From Alnus glutinosa (Eukaryota; Streptophyta; Magnoliopsida; Fagales; Betulaceae), in NCBI RefSeq assembly GCF_958979055.1, contig NC_084892.1, forward strand, positions 191,001 through 255,000: a stretch of DNA of 64,000 bases, in the 5' to 3' direction. This document shows, piece by piece, positions 10,252-20,774 of this stretch (positions are counted from its first letter, which is position 1; each line of letters opens with the position of its first letter). A program made the position numbers and the translations under genes. The notes under the pieces are model-generated. The model did not search any database. It was not told the DNA's origin and worked only from the letters and a program-made list of their open reading frames with translations.

Positions 10252-13200
10252 TCATGGTTCTAAGTACGGCTTTGACAGATATTGACGCCATTCTTCAGGT
10301 GTCCCCTTTCTTATTGTCAGCATGTTTAATGCTGCACTTGTTAGTGGTATGGAAACTATGTCATAGTCTTTTGGTACCTGAAAGATCCAGGGTATGAAGT
10401 GTAGTTAGAGTGAAAAAGAAAGTAAATATCTCATTATTTTTCAGCTATATCTTCAAACATTTGTTATGTTTCAATTAGTGATTTGTTCCTTTAATAGGAA
10501 TGTCACTTACAGTGAAATAATTTTCAACTAAACAAGAAAACTTACAATTAACTAGAATATAAGAAGAACAGCATGGTAAAGGATTATTACCTTTGGGATG
10601 TTAATCAGCTTCATATTTGCTTCCTCCAAAGTTTTTTGACCTTTCTTTGAATTGCATTTGGCACAAGCAGTAACCTATAATTAAAAAGAAGTACACACCA
10701 TGAGTGAAGTTTGTTTTTAGGAAGTGAATGGTTGTCTGATGAAACTATAGTTAGCAGAAACTCTCTTCCTTGATATCAAATTCCCACGTCTCAGACCTCC
10801 CGAAGTTATAGGAAGCCACCCCCCCCCCCCAATATTGATTGATGTTTTCTTTGCAGTGAAATGTAATGTTTCATTACATGTTTTCTAACACGGAAAGCTC
10901 TTCTAATGTGATTTCCAGTACCATATTTGTTCCCAATTTTTTTTTGAAGGCCATGGTTAGTCCTTTCTTATAATAGATGATAGCAGTTAAATGATACTTC
11001 AGGATTAATGCTATCATTTTAGAACTATTTTTCTAACTTTAATTTAGCATAGTCCTCAACTAGGGTTTTCAGTCAACTTCATATTATTATTATTATTTTT
11101 CTTCATAATAGAAATGAAGTGAGATGAAAAACAGAAACCAGAAAATGGTCAATTGACAGAGTGGAGTATCGTCTCACTAAGATCAAGGATGGATTTCTTA
11201 CAACTTAATTGGAATGGATTTCTAATACAACCTCTCCTCCACCATTTTCTTTGGAGTTTTTGGATGCAACCATAGGAGGTGATTTATTGAGGGCTTGATG
11301 TACCGGTTGAGCTTCCATCTTTTTCCATTTTCAAATTTTAACGCATCAACCGAGGAAGTAGTTGGTGCGCTTCCAGTGTTGGGTTCCACTGGTGTGGCAA
11401 TTCCCCTGAAGAATAATGTTAAGTTTTCTTCTCCAGTGAGGGGTTTTCTTGGGTGGGGGTTTCTGAATCCAAACCCAGTTGTACAAGTTAATCTCTCGCA
11501 TATAGTGTCGGTTGTCTCTACGTTGACTCCGGTTGCTAAGGAAGGAGGGGTGGTAGGGGCTTCCTTACCTTTGGATGGTTGCGTCACTCCAACCGCCGTA
11601 AAGGGTGAGGATTTTAGGGTGAATGGTTAGACCCAATCTCATAAATGGTCAGAAGGTTTTGGTCTATCTAGGGAGGTGGTTGCGTGAAAGTAGGGCGACA
11701 AGGCAGCAAGTCCAAAGACCAAAGGTAGGAGGGAGGTGCTGAATCTGGTAAGTTCCATCAACTACAGTGATGTTAGCGTGTCCTCCTAGCTTAGAAAAGG
11801 CAAGGCTTACATGTTATAGCGTTGAGGGCTCCTAGAGGGTTCGGGATTGAGGGCTTGGGTTTTTAAGGGTTTGTTAGAATTTTTTCTTGTTGTGGACTGC
11901 TTTGGTAGTTCCTGTGTACTTAGGGACGCCTAACATTTTATTATAAAATCTTTATTACTTATCAAAAAACCAATTTTTAATGCATATTTTACTCATTAGT
12001 ATCCAACACTTTGTAAAGTAACAGCCTTTATATTGCTTATGGTTACAAGCACAGTAGCAGCACTGCTGTTTTTTGAAAATGTCAATGGACCTCTACCATG
12101 AACTCTCGAGGTAAAAGACTAAAAACATAAGAAACCTACCAGAACCGAAACATTCACTTTTATATTCTCTATACACATTCATCAACTACACCAACTTTAT
12201 TCAACCAAATATATATTAGGGAAATTGACACATTGGAGATTCTTTTAGTGACACCATAATATAGCATGTTGGGACACCACTTAACCCAAAATCTTAAGCC
12301 TATGGGTCTGAGCCCAACAATGTTGTATTAATCACTCACATTTTCTGTGACATCTTTCCAATGTAAAACTCAATTTTTTTACGCTCACTTACAAGTATAT
12401 ACTCAACAGTATTCCCCTTACGTGTGAGTTCATCATCACATTGCTATGCTCCCCCCTCAAACATATGCTTTTCATCAACCTTATGGGCCGTGTCCAGAAT
12501 CACTTGTGTGTTATGTAGGTTTACCCGCGCCATGCACCTTGTCCCTACTCCTAGGACTCGTTTGTGCCTGTGCCATGAACCTTTGTCCCTTATTTCAAAG
12601 ACCATCATCCATGCCCGCACATTACACCTTTATCTCTACTTCAAGGACTCTTGTCAATGCATACGCCACTCCATGCCGCACACCACCATCGATGCAATGT
12701 GCGACTCACACTAGTAACATCTTTCCAATGTGGGACTCAAGTCACACAATCTTTTTACACTCACACGTGATTCACTCAAATTAGGGTTACATCCATAGAG
12801 TTGCCATAATGTTTCACTATGATAATGAAAGAATACAAGTTTCCTAACCTGAGGTCAAATGTCAAATTTCCCTCTAGAATTCCCGCAAACTCTCTCGAGC
12901 CATTGCCATGCGAGGGTCACGTGGAGTTTCTGTCTGCTGCTTTGTTACAATCTTGCTCGAGCAACTGTCAAGTGAAACTTGAGCAGAGTTTCTCTTTACT
13001 GCTTGTTCGCTACTCACTCGAGCAACTGTCGAGTGAGGCTCGAGCGAAATTTCTATCTTTTGCTCACTCAAGTGACTATCAAGCGAAAATCAAGCAAAGT
13101 TTTTCTCTTTGCCTACAGACCTCTTGACAACTCCACATAACCAGTCAATATCAAAAGCCAAAATATTTGACAATGTCATCATGAATATCCAGGGTTCCTC

Positions 13201-16200
13201 CGCATAGCCTAGAACCTATTTTCAATATGGTAAACCATGTACCAATTATTACAACAATGATACGGTTCCCTGGTTTTATGAAGCAAAGTGTATTCTGGCA
13301 CACTATTAATCTATAAGGGTGAGATGAGGGAATAATCTAATCCTCTTGAGGAAGTAATATTCAAAGAATGTCGTGAAGAAGCAGAGGACTAACAGAATAT
13401 GAAATTACTGGAATCAGGGATATTTGTTATATGAACTGGTAGAAACCGTAAGCACTCTAGTTAAATATATAAGGGATTCCTTGCTGGGCAAGCACGAAGG
13501 TGCGTTGGTTTGCTAAGGGAGGTGGCAATACCTAAAAATGTTTTGTTGAAGACTTACATCAACTAAATGTGGTCTCTGTAGTGCTGTTTTTGTTATAATC
13601 TCTTCTGATTTTCATGTTCTCAGAAAAACCTCCTCAGGTCCTTTACACTACTCTCTTAAAATTTTTGTTTCCCTATAGATAATAATGATAAAAGAGTGCA
13701 CTAAAAGAGTCTGTCCATAAAGTACCACCTTGGAGTTTTGGATAAACAATATGAATGACAGTTGGTGTAATGTATAGTTACAAATCTGTCTAATATATTA
13801 TTGTCTTACCAGATTTTCCCAGTTCCATTCTCCGCCTCGTGCAGCTGGAAAAACATGGTCAATGGTTAAATTTTCATGTGAAGAACAATACCTGTTGAGA
13901 AAGGACATATGTCACTTAGTATACAAGCTATGTGACGTAACATCTTAAATGGCAGCATATTTTTTTTTTTTTTTGTAAGTAAAATGGCAGCATATTACTA
14001 TCAGACTAAAAGGCTGAAGTTTATCATATACTTAAAACTTCATTGGAAAAGGAAAGGAATTAATTCAAGGCAAAGAAAACAGAAAACATAAAAGAGGTTT
14101 TGGTGCAACACCAAGTTTGAATTTAACCAATAATTTCCCATATTTAGGTCTGTATTTCAAATATAAGAAAGAAACTAGATGACATTATGCTTCTGGTATC
14201 TCCAGAAAATAAATAGCAATAATCATTCAAAAGTGGAATTTTCATCACAAAAGGAGAGGTTGCTTTACAGCAGCAAAGAACAGGTTATCACAGAGAACCC
14301 ACGAGTAAGAAAGAGAGAAATAACTCCAATCCACGAGGGTTTGCCTGAGAGCCATACTTGAGGCTCATCAAGAGTTTCTGTAATGACTTAGGAAAAAGTA
14401 ATAGCCACATCTGCGCTATCACCCTCAAAAGACTAGTCAATTTAAAACTTTCATAAAATTACTTATAAAGCTCAGTTTCACCTAGTAAGTAAGCAATGTG
14501 GAACTTAGCATCCATGAGTATCTTTTTATAAATCATCACCTCTATGTGGGCAGCTCATCTTCTCAATATGAGACTGTGGTGTTACAACTCCCCTCCCTAA
14601 ACCCCTGACCTCCTCATCAAGGCCACGTCATGCGGTGCTGACATAGGTGGCTCTAGGCTTTATAAGTAATTCTAGAAAAGTTCCAAATTGACTAGTTCTT
14701 TTGAGGTGATAGCGCAGACGTGACAAGTGTTTTTCCCTGAGTCCTTACAAATAATATCAGAGTCACCTAATAATGTCATTGGTACCGTCAACACTGCATG
14801 ATGTGGCCCTGACAAGGACACCAGAGGTTTAAGGGAAGGAGTTTGTAATATCTCAATCCCATATTGGGAAGATGAGTAGCCCAAATAGAAAGTGAATGGT
14901 TTATAAGAAATTTTCATAGGTTCTAAATCTCACATTGCTTACTTACTATGTGAAATTGAACTTCATAAATGATTTTAGAGAATGTCTAAATTGACTAGTC
15001 TTTTTGGGGTGATAGCCCAGATATAACTAACGTTTTTTCTTGGGCCATTAATTCTTGGGTCGTTTTTAATGGTCCAAGGAAAAGCGCTAACCACATCTAC
15101 GCTATCACTCTAAAATGACTACTCAATTTGAAGCTTCATTAGAATCACTTATAAAGCCCAGAGCCACCTAGTAATGCCATGTGGTATTGTCAGCACATTG
15201 TACAGTAATACTTACTGACAAGTATAATCGTCCCGATTTAGTATGTTTCTACGACTAAGGGTGCTCTTGATTCTTCTCCTCTTTATAACCTGCAGTAAAT
15301 TGGGAACCTGGAAGCAGAATTAATATGGTCAGTTTAAGGGGACTAGAGGACACAGGTACAGTAAAAAGGGGAAAGCCTGAAAATTCGAAGAAAAAAAAAA
15401 TCAAAAATCAAACAAAATAAAATAAAAAGGTGTCAAAGAACAAACATCAATAGTATAATCTCAGGAGCAAAGCAAAACAAAGATTAATAAACCAAAAGTA
15501 CTCCTTGATTGCATACCCTCAAGACCGCTGGTATGTAGAAGGATCCACTTGGGGAATTTACTGTCTGATCATAATATTCTAGTACATCCGCCTGGATAAA
15601 AACAAGTTTAAAATTGAAACGTTAAAACAGGCTTATCTCATAAGTATATGTTCCTAAGTGTGAATTACCAAAAAGGAAAGACAGGGAGAAAGGAGAAGCA
15701 GGTAAAGTGCCAACTTCCAATGACAATTTAGACAAAAGGACTATTAAGCACGGAGAAAGATAGCATTTATGTTGTGATTGCAGATGCAAAGTAGTAAAAA
15801 TTTAGATGTGTAACACACCGACCTAGCAGAGCATATGAAGGCTATTAATTATCCATTTTGATTTTTGACAGACTAAACAAGCTATTCACTGATCAAAAAA
15901 GTTTTATATACTTGAATGATATCCAAGGTTTCCTCATTTTTTATTTATTTATTTATTTATTTTTATAAAATAAAGTTTCCATGAAAAGTAAGTAATTGCA
16001 TAAAGAGCGCAAATGATAATACCAGCAAGGTTACTTTGCTAATGTCCAAAACTCCAACATGAATAAGTGATCAAAGAAATCTAACCTTCTCCATGAATTC
16101 CAAACAAATAGCACGCTTCCAGCAGACAACATTGATTGGCCTGGCACAGGACAACAGTGATCAGAACCTTAAGCAAACAACCATGCAAGTCCTTCTGGAG

Positions 16201-16731
16201 TGGTAGAAAGGAACGAGAAAAAGAAGAATTAACTCAAGCTCTTAAGACCGTTCTTGGAAAAAAGTTTCAAATGTGAACATCTCTTTAAACATAAAAAAAT
16301 GTTAAAGTGGGGGCTATTTTGTCAAGAATTACTCAGTGTGTGGCATAAACATTTGTTCCATGACCCTATTTCTATACTTCTTTCTTTGGTAAATATTCAA
16401 AACAAATAAGAGTGTACCTCATCTTTTGTTCTTCAATTTCATTATGCTGACAGGATCTTCCATTATTTAATATGGTTGTCAAATATTTTCCCTGAATCTA
16501 TCTCTTAGATATCTAGAAGTATTTGAACTTTCGGGAGAAAATTGCCTGATCGGAACTGAACTTTCTGTGACTATGCCTGACGGCAGCCAATTTTTATTCA
16601 TGTAAAATGCATATAATTTATTTTACCTAGAATAGAATACATAAATTAGAGCCAGAAACAACTCAAATGCATATTGATGAAACTGTCAGGAAAGAGATGA
16701 GTACTGTGCTTAAAAGATTTCTTAGTTTAAT

Positions 16732-16778
<47 letters not shown>

Positions 16779-17185
16779 TAAACAAAGAATAAAAAAGTGA
16801 TAAAGTGGAATACAATAAGCAAGTGGGTCATAAGAAAAACGGACCTGTATGAGATGTCCAAGACCAGCCCTCTGAAATCAGCTAAATCATCCCTCTTAAA
16901 CTCGTCATCGTAACCAACACCATCATCCTCGTCATAAACACCTTCATCATCACTAACATTAAGGCTTGCCTCCGCACTGAAATTGCTGGACTTGTTGTTC
17001 ACAGATGAAGAAGAAGAAGAGAAGAAAAGTCGAGTTTTTGTAGAGCCAAGAAACCTGAGCCCGCGCATGTGGGTTTGAACTGATCTGAGCTTAGAGTGAA
17101 ATGGGTCTTTGGGTTCCAACCCAAGTGACACTCCCTCGCCACTGAAGAACAGCTTCAAGCGTCCCTGTGTTATGAACTGTGCCAT
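10252..17185 (-). CDS. Organelle-targeted HNH endonuclease-domain protein
   Basis: Seven exons join in frame: 17185-16845, 16140-16086, 15591-15517, 15307-15216, 13891-13810, 10674-10591 and 10377-10252, giving 284 residues. The N-terminus (about 1-60) is rich in Ser, Arg and Leu, like a chloroplast or mitochondrial transit peptide, and an acidic stretch follows. The core has the bacterial McrA-like HNH fold: [11 protein letters not shown], then [14 protein letters not shown], CxxC at about 187-190, the DH pair at about 199-200, GGEWNWEN, and a second CxxC at about 219-222 with NSKKG. The four Cys form the usual structural zinc site, and DH...N are the metal and catalytic residues. Plants carry such proteins, probably of cyanobacterial or other bacterial origin. 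Its cellular role is not known to me. The introns are loaded with repeats, especially introns 4 and 5. Confidence 0.9.
11222..11967 (+). mobile_element. LINE-derived segment ending in the TTACTTATC-poly(A) tail
   Basis: This segment lies in intron 5 of the HNH gene. It ends in GTGTACTTAGGGACGCC and then TTACTTATCAAAAAA. That end is echoed in the tiny insertions elsewhere in the window, and an inverted relative (GTGTACCTAAAGGCGCC on the minus strand) is present at 32870-32927. The segment is less AT-rich than its surroundings and has open frames of about 110-120 codons on both strands, none recognisable as reverse transcriptase. I read it as an internally shortened or 5'-truncated LINE copy, or a SINE using the LINE tail. 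The 5' boundary is not resolved. Confidence 0.5.
12266..12790. mobile_element. Probable LTR-kin fragment (fossil) in HNH intron 5
   Basis: The stretch opens with TGTTGGGACACC and contains two related blocks built on CATCTTTCCAATG (about 12350 and 12718), each followed by ACTCAA and a CACTCAC-type segment. This resembles the ends of plant non-coding LTR kin. No coding domain is visible and borders are approximate. The element looks old and incomplete. Confidence 0.35.
12888..13115. repeat. Degenerate tandem repeat of ~60 bp with CTCGAG-rich palindromes
   Basis: About four diverged units follow one another. Each carries a variant of CTCGAGCAACTGTCGAGTG, then a GCTCGAGC-type block and a TTTCTCTTT-type stretch. 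The short CTCGAG/GCTCGAGC palindromes recur at unit spacing. It lies next to the LTR-kin fragment and may belong to a larger element. No coding role is seen. Confidence 0.55.
13947..13997 (-). mobile_element. Ultra-short LINE-tail insertion in HNH intron 4
   Basis: AAATGGCAGCATATT occurs at about 13947-13961 and again at about 13982-13996. Between them is a T run followed by GTAAGTAA. Read on the minus strand the insert is TTACTTAC plus poly(A), close to the TTACTTATC tail of the LINE family. The first flank lies about 55 bp upstream of exon 5 on the coding strand. Confidence 0.7.
14394..15205. mobile_element. Cluster of inverted copies of a short LTR-kin repeat (fossil) in HNH intron 4
   Basis: A unit containing ATTGACTAGTC, GGTGATAGCGCAGA and CTTTATAAGT occurs on the minus strand at about 14394-14645, on the plus strand at about 14648-15050 (a partial and a fuller copy), and on the minus strand again at about 15075-15205. 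Between plus-strand copies lies AATATCAGAGTCACC, a diverged form of the TGGTATCAGAGCC primer-binding site. This places the family with TRIM-like LTR kin. The copies are clearly diverged, so the cluster is old. Its right edge comes within about 12 bp of exon 4. Confidence 0.55.
16735..16777. repeat. (TA)n microsatellite in HNH intron 1
   Basis: An uninterrupted run of about 21 TA units just downstream (on the coding strand) of exon 1. Confidence 0.9.
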
Positions 17186-17729
17186 TCACAAAATCCCACA
17201 ACGTTTATAGTTGGGCGATAAAGTGATTAAAAAAGAGGACTTTCTCTTTTGTCTTTGATTCGGTTTCCAACTTCAGTTACTCAATGCAAGTGTTGTACTG
17301 TTTGAACTTTGAACAGTTCACAAAACCACCTCTCTCAGGGAAAAAACCATTACCACATATTATTTTCAAATATTCCAGAATATCTTCCTCACTATAGGTG
17401 AATTGACGTATTCACCCTCCGATTGATTTTGAATTTCTCACAAAATTTTGAAAGAAAAAATGGCTAAATTGACACCGTTTCTTTTCTTCTGAGCAGCTCA
17501 GGAAGGAACGAAGAGAAAAAACATTAAAAATTCTGCCCTGCCCGCACAAAGGGCCTCATGGGTGGGAGCCTTGGGCATTCAAAACCCAACCCAGAGGCTC
17601 TAGCGATGTCACTCTTCCCTCTCATAAGGTTTCTGACCTCATTAATCCAATGGATGGATTTTGTTTATTTTTGCATTATATTTTATTTTGTTGAAATTTG
17701 ATATCGATTAATCGATGCGTTACAAAAAT
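17186..17729. other. HNH gene promoter region
   Basis: This stretch lies between the HNH start codon and the Mutator-like element. It is mixed-composition sequence with no gene I can support, and should hold the leader and promoter on the minus strand. The 9-bp TACAAAAAT flank of the element ends at 17729. Confidence 0.5.
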
Positions 17730-18977
17730 AGGAGTGTAAACGAGCTGATCTAGTCGTGAACTTACTCGAAATCGGCTCGAATAAACTCAACTCGTACTCG
17801 AGTCGATTATTAAATGAGCTACTCATGAACACGAAATTTGGCTCATTTAAACTTAATCGAGTCGAGCTAAGTTTATACGAGTTTGTTAATATATATTTAT
17901 ATATATATATATATAAATTTGTTAATATATAACTTATTTTTATAATATAGCATATTAACAAACAATATACTATATATAAGCATAAATTAAGTAACAAATA
18001 AAAATGATTATTGGTCGGTATATATTAATTGATTATATATAATTTATTGGTTATATGTATATAAAATAGTAAAATGAAAAAATATCAATACTTAATTGTT
18101 AGTCATATGATATAATGACAATCCATATACTTATTCATGTAATATAATAGGATTATAGGACTATATGATCATATAATAATATAACATTGCGGTATTTGGC
18201 GTGTAATCACTTTATTATATGTTATAAGTATTATCATTAGGTATTTAATAATCATTACATCATTTATTTTTATTTTTTTGTAAGTTATATAGTTTAACAT
18301 ACAATAAAAATATATATTGTTTATATATTATATACTGTAATATTAATTTTTAAATGAGCTCACCCCTCTCTTTTATTATTATATGTTATAAGTATTATCA
18401 TTAAATATTTAATAATCATTACATCATTTATTTTTATTTTTTGTAAGTTATATAGTTTAACATACAATAAAAATATATATTGTTTATATATTATATACTG
18501 TAATATTAATTTTTAAATGAGCTCACCCCTCTCTTTTATTATTATATGTTATAAGTATTATCATTAAATATTTAATAATCATTACATCATTTATTTTTAT
18601 TTTTTGTAAGTTATATAGTTTAACATACAATAAAAATATATATTGTTAATACGTTATATACTGAAATATTAATTTTTAAATGAGCTCACCCCTCTCTTTT
18701 TTATGTTAAATAAACTATATAACTTACAATAAAATCGCCCGAGCATAGCTTAAATTTTAACACTCGTCATGAGCTCAAACTCTGCTCGGCTTGAGATCAT
18801 TTAGTTAACTTGAACTTAAATTTTAACGTCAGGAACTCGAACTCGGCTCGGACTCGTGATAAATAAGCTCAAACTCGTGATAGATGAGCTCGGCTCTGAA
18901 TCGGGATCGTGATAAATTTAAATGAGCCGAGCTTGCACAAACAATACTCGCTCAAGCTCAACTCATTTACAGCCCTG
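17730..18977. mobile_element. Non-autonomous Mutator-like element with GAGCTCGAG-rich ends
   Basis: The ends read AGGAGTGTAAACGAG (left) and, on the opposite strand, AGGGCTGTAAATGAG (right). The flanks carry a near-identical 9-bp duplication, TACAAAAAT at 17721-17729 and TACAAAAAC at 18978-18986, which fits the 9-bp sites made by Mutator-like elements. The terminal 150-250 bp are rich in CTCGAGTCGAGC-type palindromes, and the core is very AT-rich with no transposase. A sister copy lies in ING2 intron 3. The core carries a 163-bp tandem repeat. Confidence 0.7.
18211..18700. repeat. 163-bp tandem repeat, three units, inside the Mutator-like element
   Basis: Three consecutive copies are anchored by ATGAGCTCACCCCTCTCTTT at 18354, 18517 and 18680, exactly 163 bp apart. 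They are nearly identical, differing by a few substitutions and one base in a T run. High identity suggests amplification after the element inserted. Confidence 0.9.
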
Positions 18978-19821
18978 TACAAAAACGTTGGAAGCAAACC
19001 CATAATTTGACAACTTGGAAAACTCCGTATTATTACAGGGGCTTTTTATTCTTCTTCTTCTCCTCAATAATCCCTTCATCGAGACAGACAAGTTATGGAA
19101 CCAAAGCATCTGGCCATCTTGCCACTTGTGACAGTGTGAGGAATAAGAAGGGATGAACCCCAACCCATTACAAGAAGGAAAGCTTATAGAAAGTAGCTGC
19201 TAGACATTTCATGTTCAGAGACATGTATAATGCTAAACATAGCCACCATTAACGCGAATAACCTGCCCATTAACCCACTCACTGGCGTCAGTAGCCAAAA
19301 ACCCAACAAGAGGTGCCACATCTTTCGTCTCACCCAGCCTGCCAAAGGGGCAATCCTCAATCACACTCTTCATCTGCTCCTCTGTCCTTCCAACGAGAAA
19401 TAGATCTGTGGCAATTGGCCCCGGCGCTACACAGTTTACAGTAATTCCAGTCCCCTTGAGCTCCTTTGCCAGTATCTTAGTCATCGTATCCACCGCGGCC
19501 TTTGATGCTGCGTATGCGCTAGTGCATGGCTTCAACGAACGCACCAAGGACGATGATAGCAGTATAATTCGACCCCCACCACCGCGTTTGAGCCGGTTTG
19601 CTGCCTCTCTGGCGCACAGGAATGTCCCTCTGGCATTCACACTAAAACAAGCGCACACAGACTGGATTAGATTTTTGGAAATATTAACAGGACTTGTGCT
19701 CAACATGTGGCTTATTATCCTTGTTGTTGTTTGAGAATAAAACGCTATAATTTGGACTACCCGACCATGTTTTGGTGCAAAGAGTTACCTGAAGATATGA
19801 TCAAAATCCTCCACAGAAGTA

Positions 19822-20394
19822 GAGAAATGCTACAATTCCCACCACCATCCCACCCCAATCCCACCAACACTAAAGTGATTATACTTTTTTATTTAATAAA
19901 TCAATTTTCACTTCTTACACTTAAGAGTGGTATCGTGACCGGGGCCTCCCGAGGGATCGGCCAAGCCATCGCGCTCCACTTAGCCTCTCTCGGTGCTAAA
20001 CTTGTCGTCAACTACACCTCCAACTCAACCCAAGCCGACCTTGTAGCCTCTGAGATCAACTCCGCCTCTGTTTCTCCCAACAACCCACTAGCCATCACGG
20101 TCCGTGCCGATGTATCCGACCCAACCCAGGTGAAGTCTCTCTTCGACAAAGCCCAGGAGGTATTCAACTCGCCCGTCCACATCTTGGTCAACAACGCGGG
20201 AGTTGCAAACCCCAAGAACTCAACACTTGCTAATACTTCTGTGGGAAATGCTACAATTCCCACCACTATCCCACCCCAATCCCACCACTCCTAAGTGTAA
20301 GAAGTTGAAAATTGATTTATTAAATAAAAAAGTATAATCACTTTAGTGTTGGTGGGATTGGGGTGGGATGGTGGTGGGAATTGTAGCATTTCCC
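19822..20394. mobile_element. Composite MITE insertion carrying an inverted copy of the host exon
   Basis: The insert is flanked by the same 9-bp sequence, ACAGAAGTA at 19813-19821 and 20395-20403 (plus-strand reading). Parts: a partial MITE at 19822-19931; an inverted copy of SDR exon 1 at 19932-20242, reading on the plus strand; and a full 152-bp MITE at 20243-20394. MITE ends are GGGAAATGCTAC and its complement, followed by inverted ATTCCCACCAC and CCCACCCCAATCCCACCA blocks. A 9-bp duplication fits Mutator-like MITEs. The simplest reading is one MITE insertion followed by a template switch at the MITE hairpin. Confidence 0.8.
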
Positions 20395-20705
20395 ACAGAA
20401 GTATTAGCAAGTGTTGAGTTCTTGGGGTTTGCAACTCCCGCGTTGTTGACCAAGATGTGGACGGGCGAGTTGAATACCTCCTGGGCTTTGTCGAAGAGAG
20501 ACTTCACCTGGGTTGGGTCGGATACATCGGCACGGACCGTGATGGCTAGTGGGTTGTTGGGAGAAACAGAGGCGGAGTTGATCTCAGAGGCTACAAGGTC
20601 GGCTTGGGTTGAGTTGGAGGTGTAGTTGACGACAAGTTTAGCGCCGAAAGAGGCTAAGTGGAGCGCGATGGCTCGGCCGATCCCTCGGGAGGCCCCGGTC
20701 ACGAT
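19932..20705. repeat. 311-bp inverted repeat of SDR exon sequence around a MITE
   Basis: Left arm 19932-20242 is the reverse complement of right arm 20395-20705, separated by the 152-bp MITE, which is itself palindromic. Over the 311 bp I find only three mismatches, all within about 75 bp of the outer ends; the inner 230 bp or so look identical. A transcript across it would form a long hairpin. Confidence 0.9.
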
Positions 20706-20774
20706 GGCAACTCGGTCTTGGAGTGGTGAAGATGGGGCGCCTGTGTTGGCAGCATTGCTGGTTTCTGAAGCCAT

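Larger units (their letters stand above)
19233..20774 (-). pseudogene. SDR (NADPH-dependent aldehyde reductase-like) gene split by a composite MITE insertion
   Basis: Read on the minus strand, exon 1 starts at 20774 and runs in frame to 20395: a Rossmann TGASRGIG motif, then NNAG. It is then cut by an insert at 20394-19822. The gene resumes at 19821 (EDFDHIF), with a GTAACT donor after 19789, an intron to 19642 and a second exon 19641-19233 holding the YAASK catalytic pair, APGP and the NGGYV end. Without the insert the parts would give a protein very like the intact neighbour at 21860-22663. As it stands, exon 1 runs into the MITE and stops after about 17 foreign codons. Enzymes of this group reduce reactive carbonyls with NADPH. 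It may be a null allele rather than a fixed pseudogene; flanking exons look otherwise unharmed, which suggests a recent event. Confidence 0.85.

Noticed and set aside
11222-11630. Overlapping open frames of 111-121 codons on both strands
   Set aside because: They lie in a LINE-derived segment inside HNH intron 5 and match no protein I know.
20012-20266. An 84-codon minus-strand frame, repeated at 20368-20625 on the plus strand
   Set aside because: Antisense shadow of the SDR exon; it appears twice only because the exon is duplicated in inverted form.
19707-20294. A 195-codon plus-strand frame with a clear SDR Rossmann motif
   Set aside because: It is the inverted copy of the minus-strand SDR exon inside the composite MITE insertion. 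It lacks the catalytic half and starts in non-homologous sequence.
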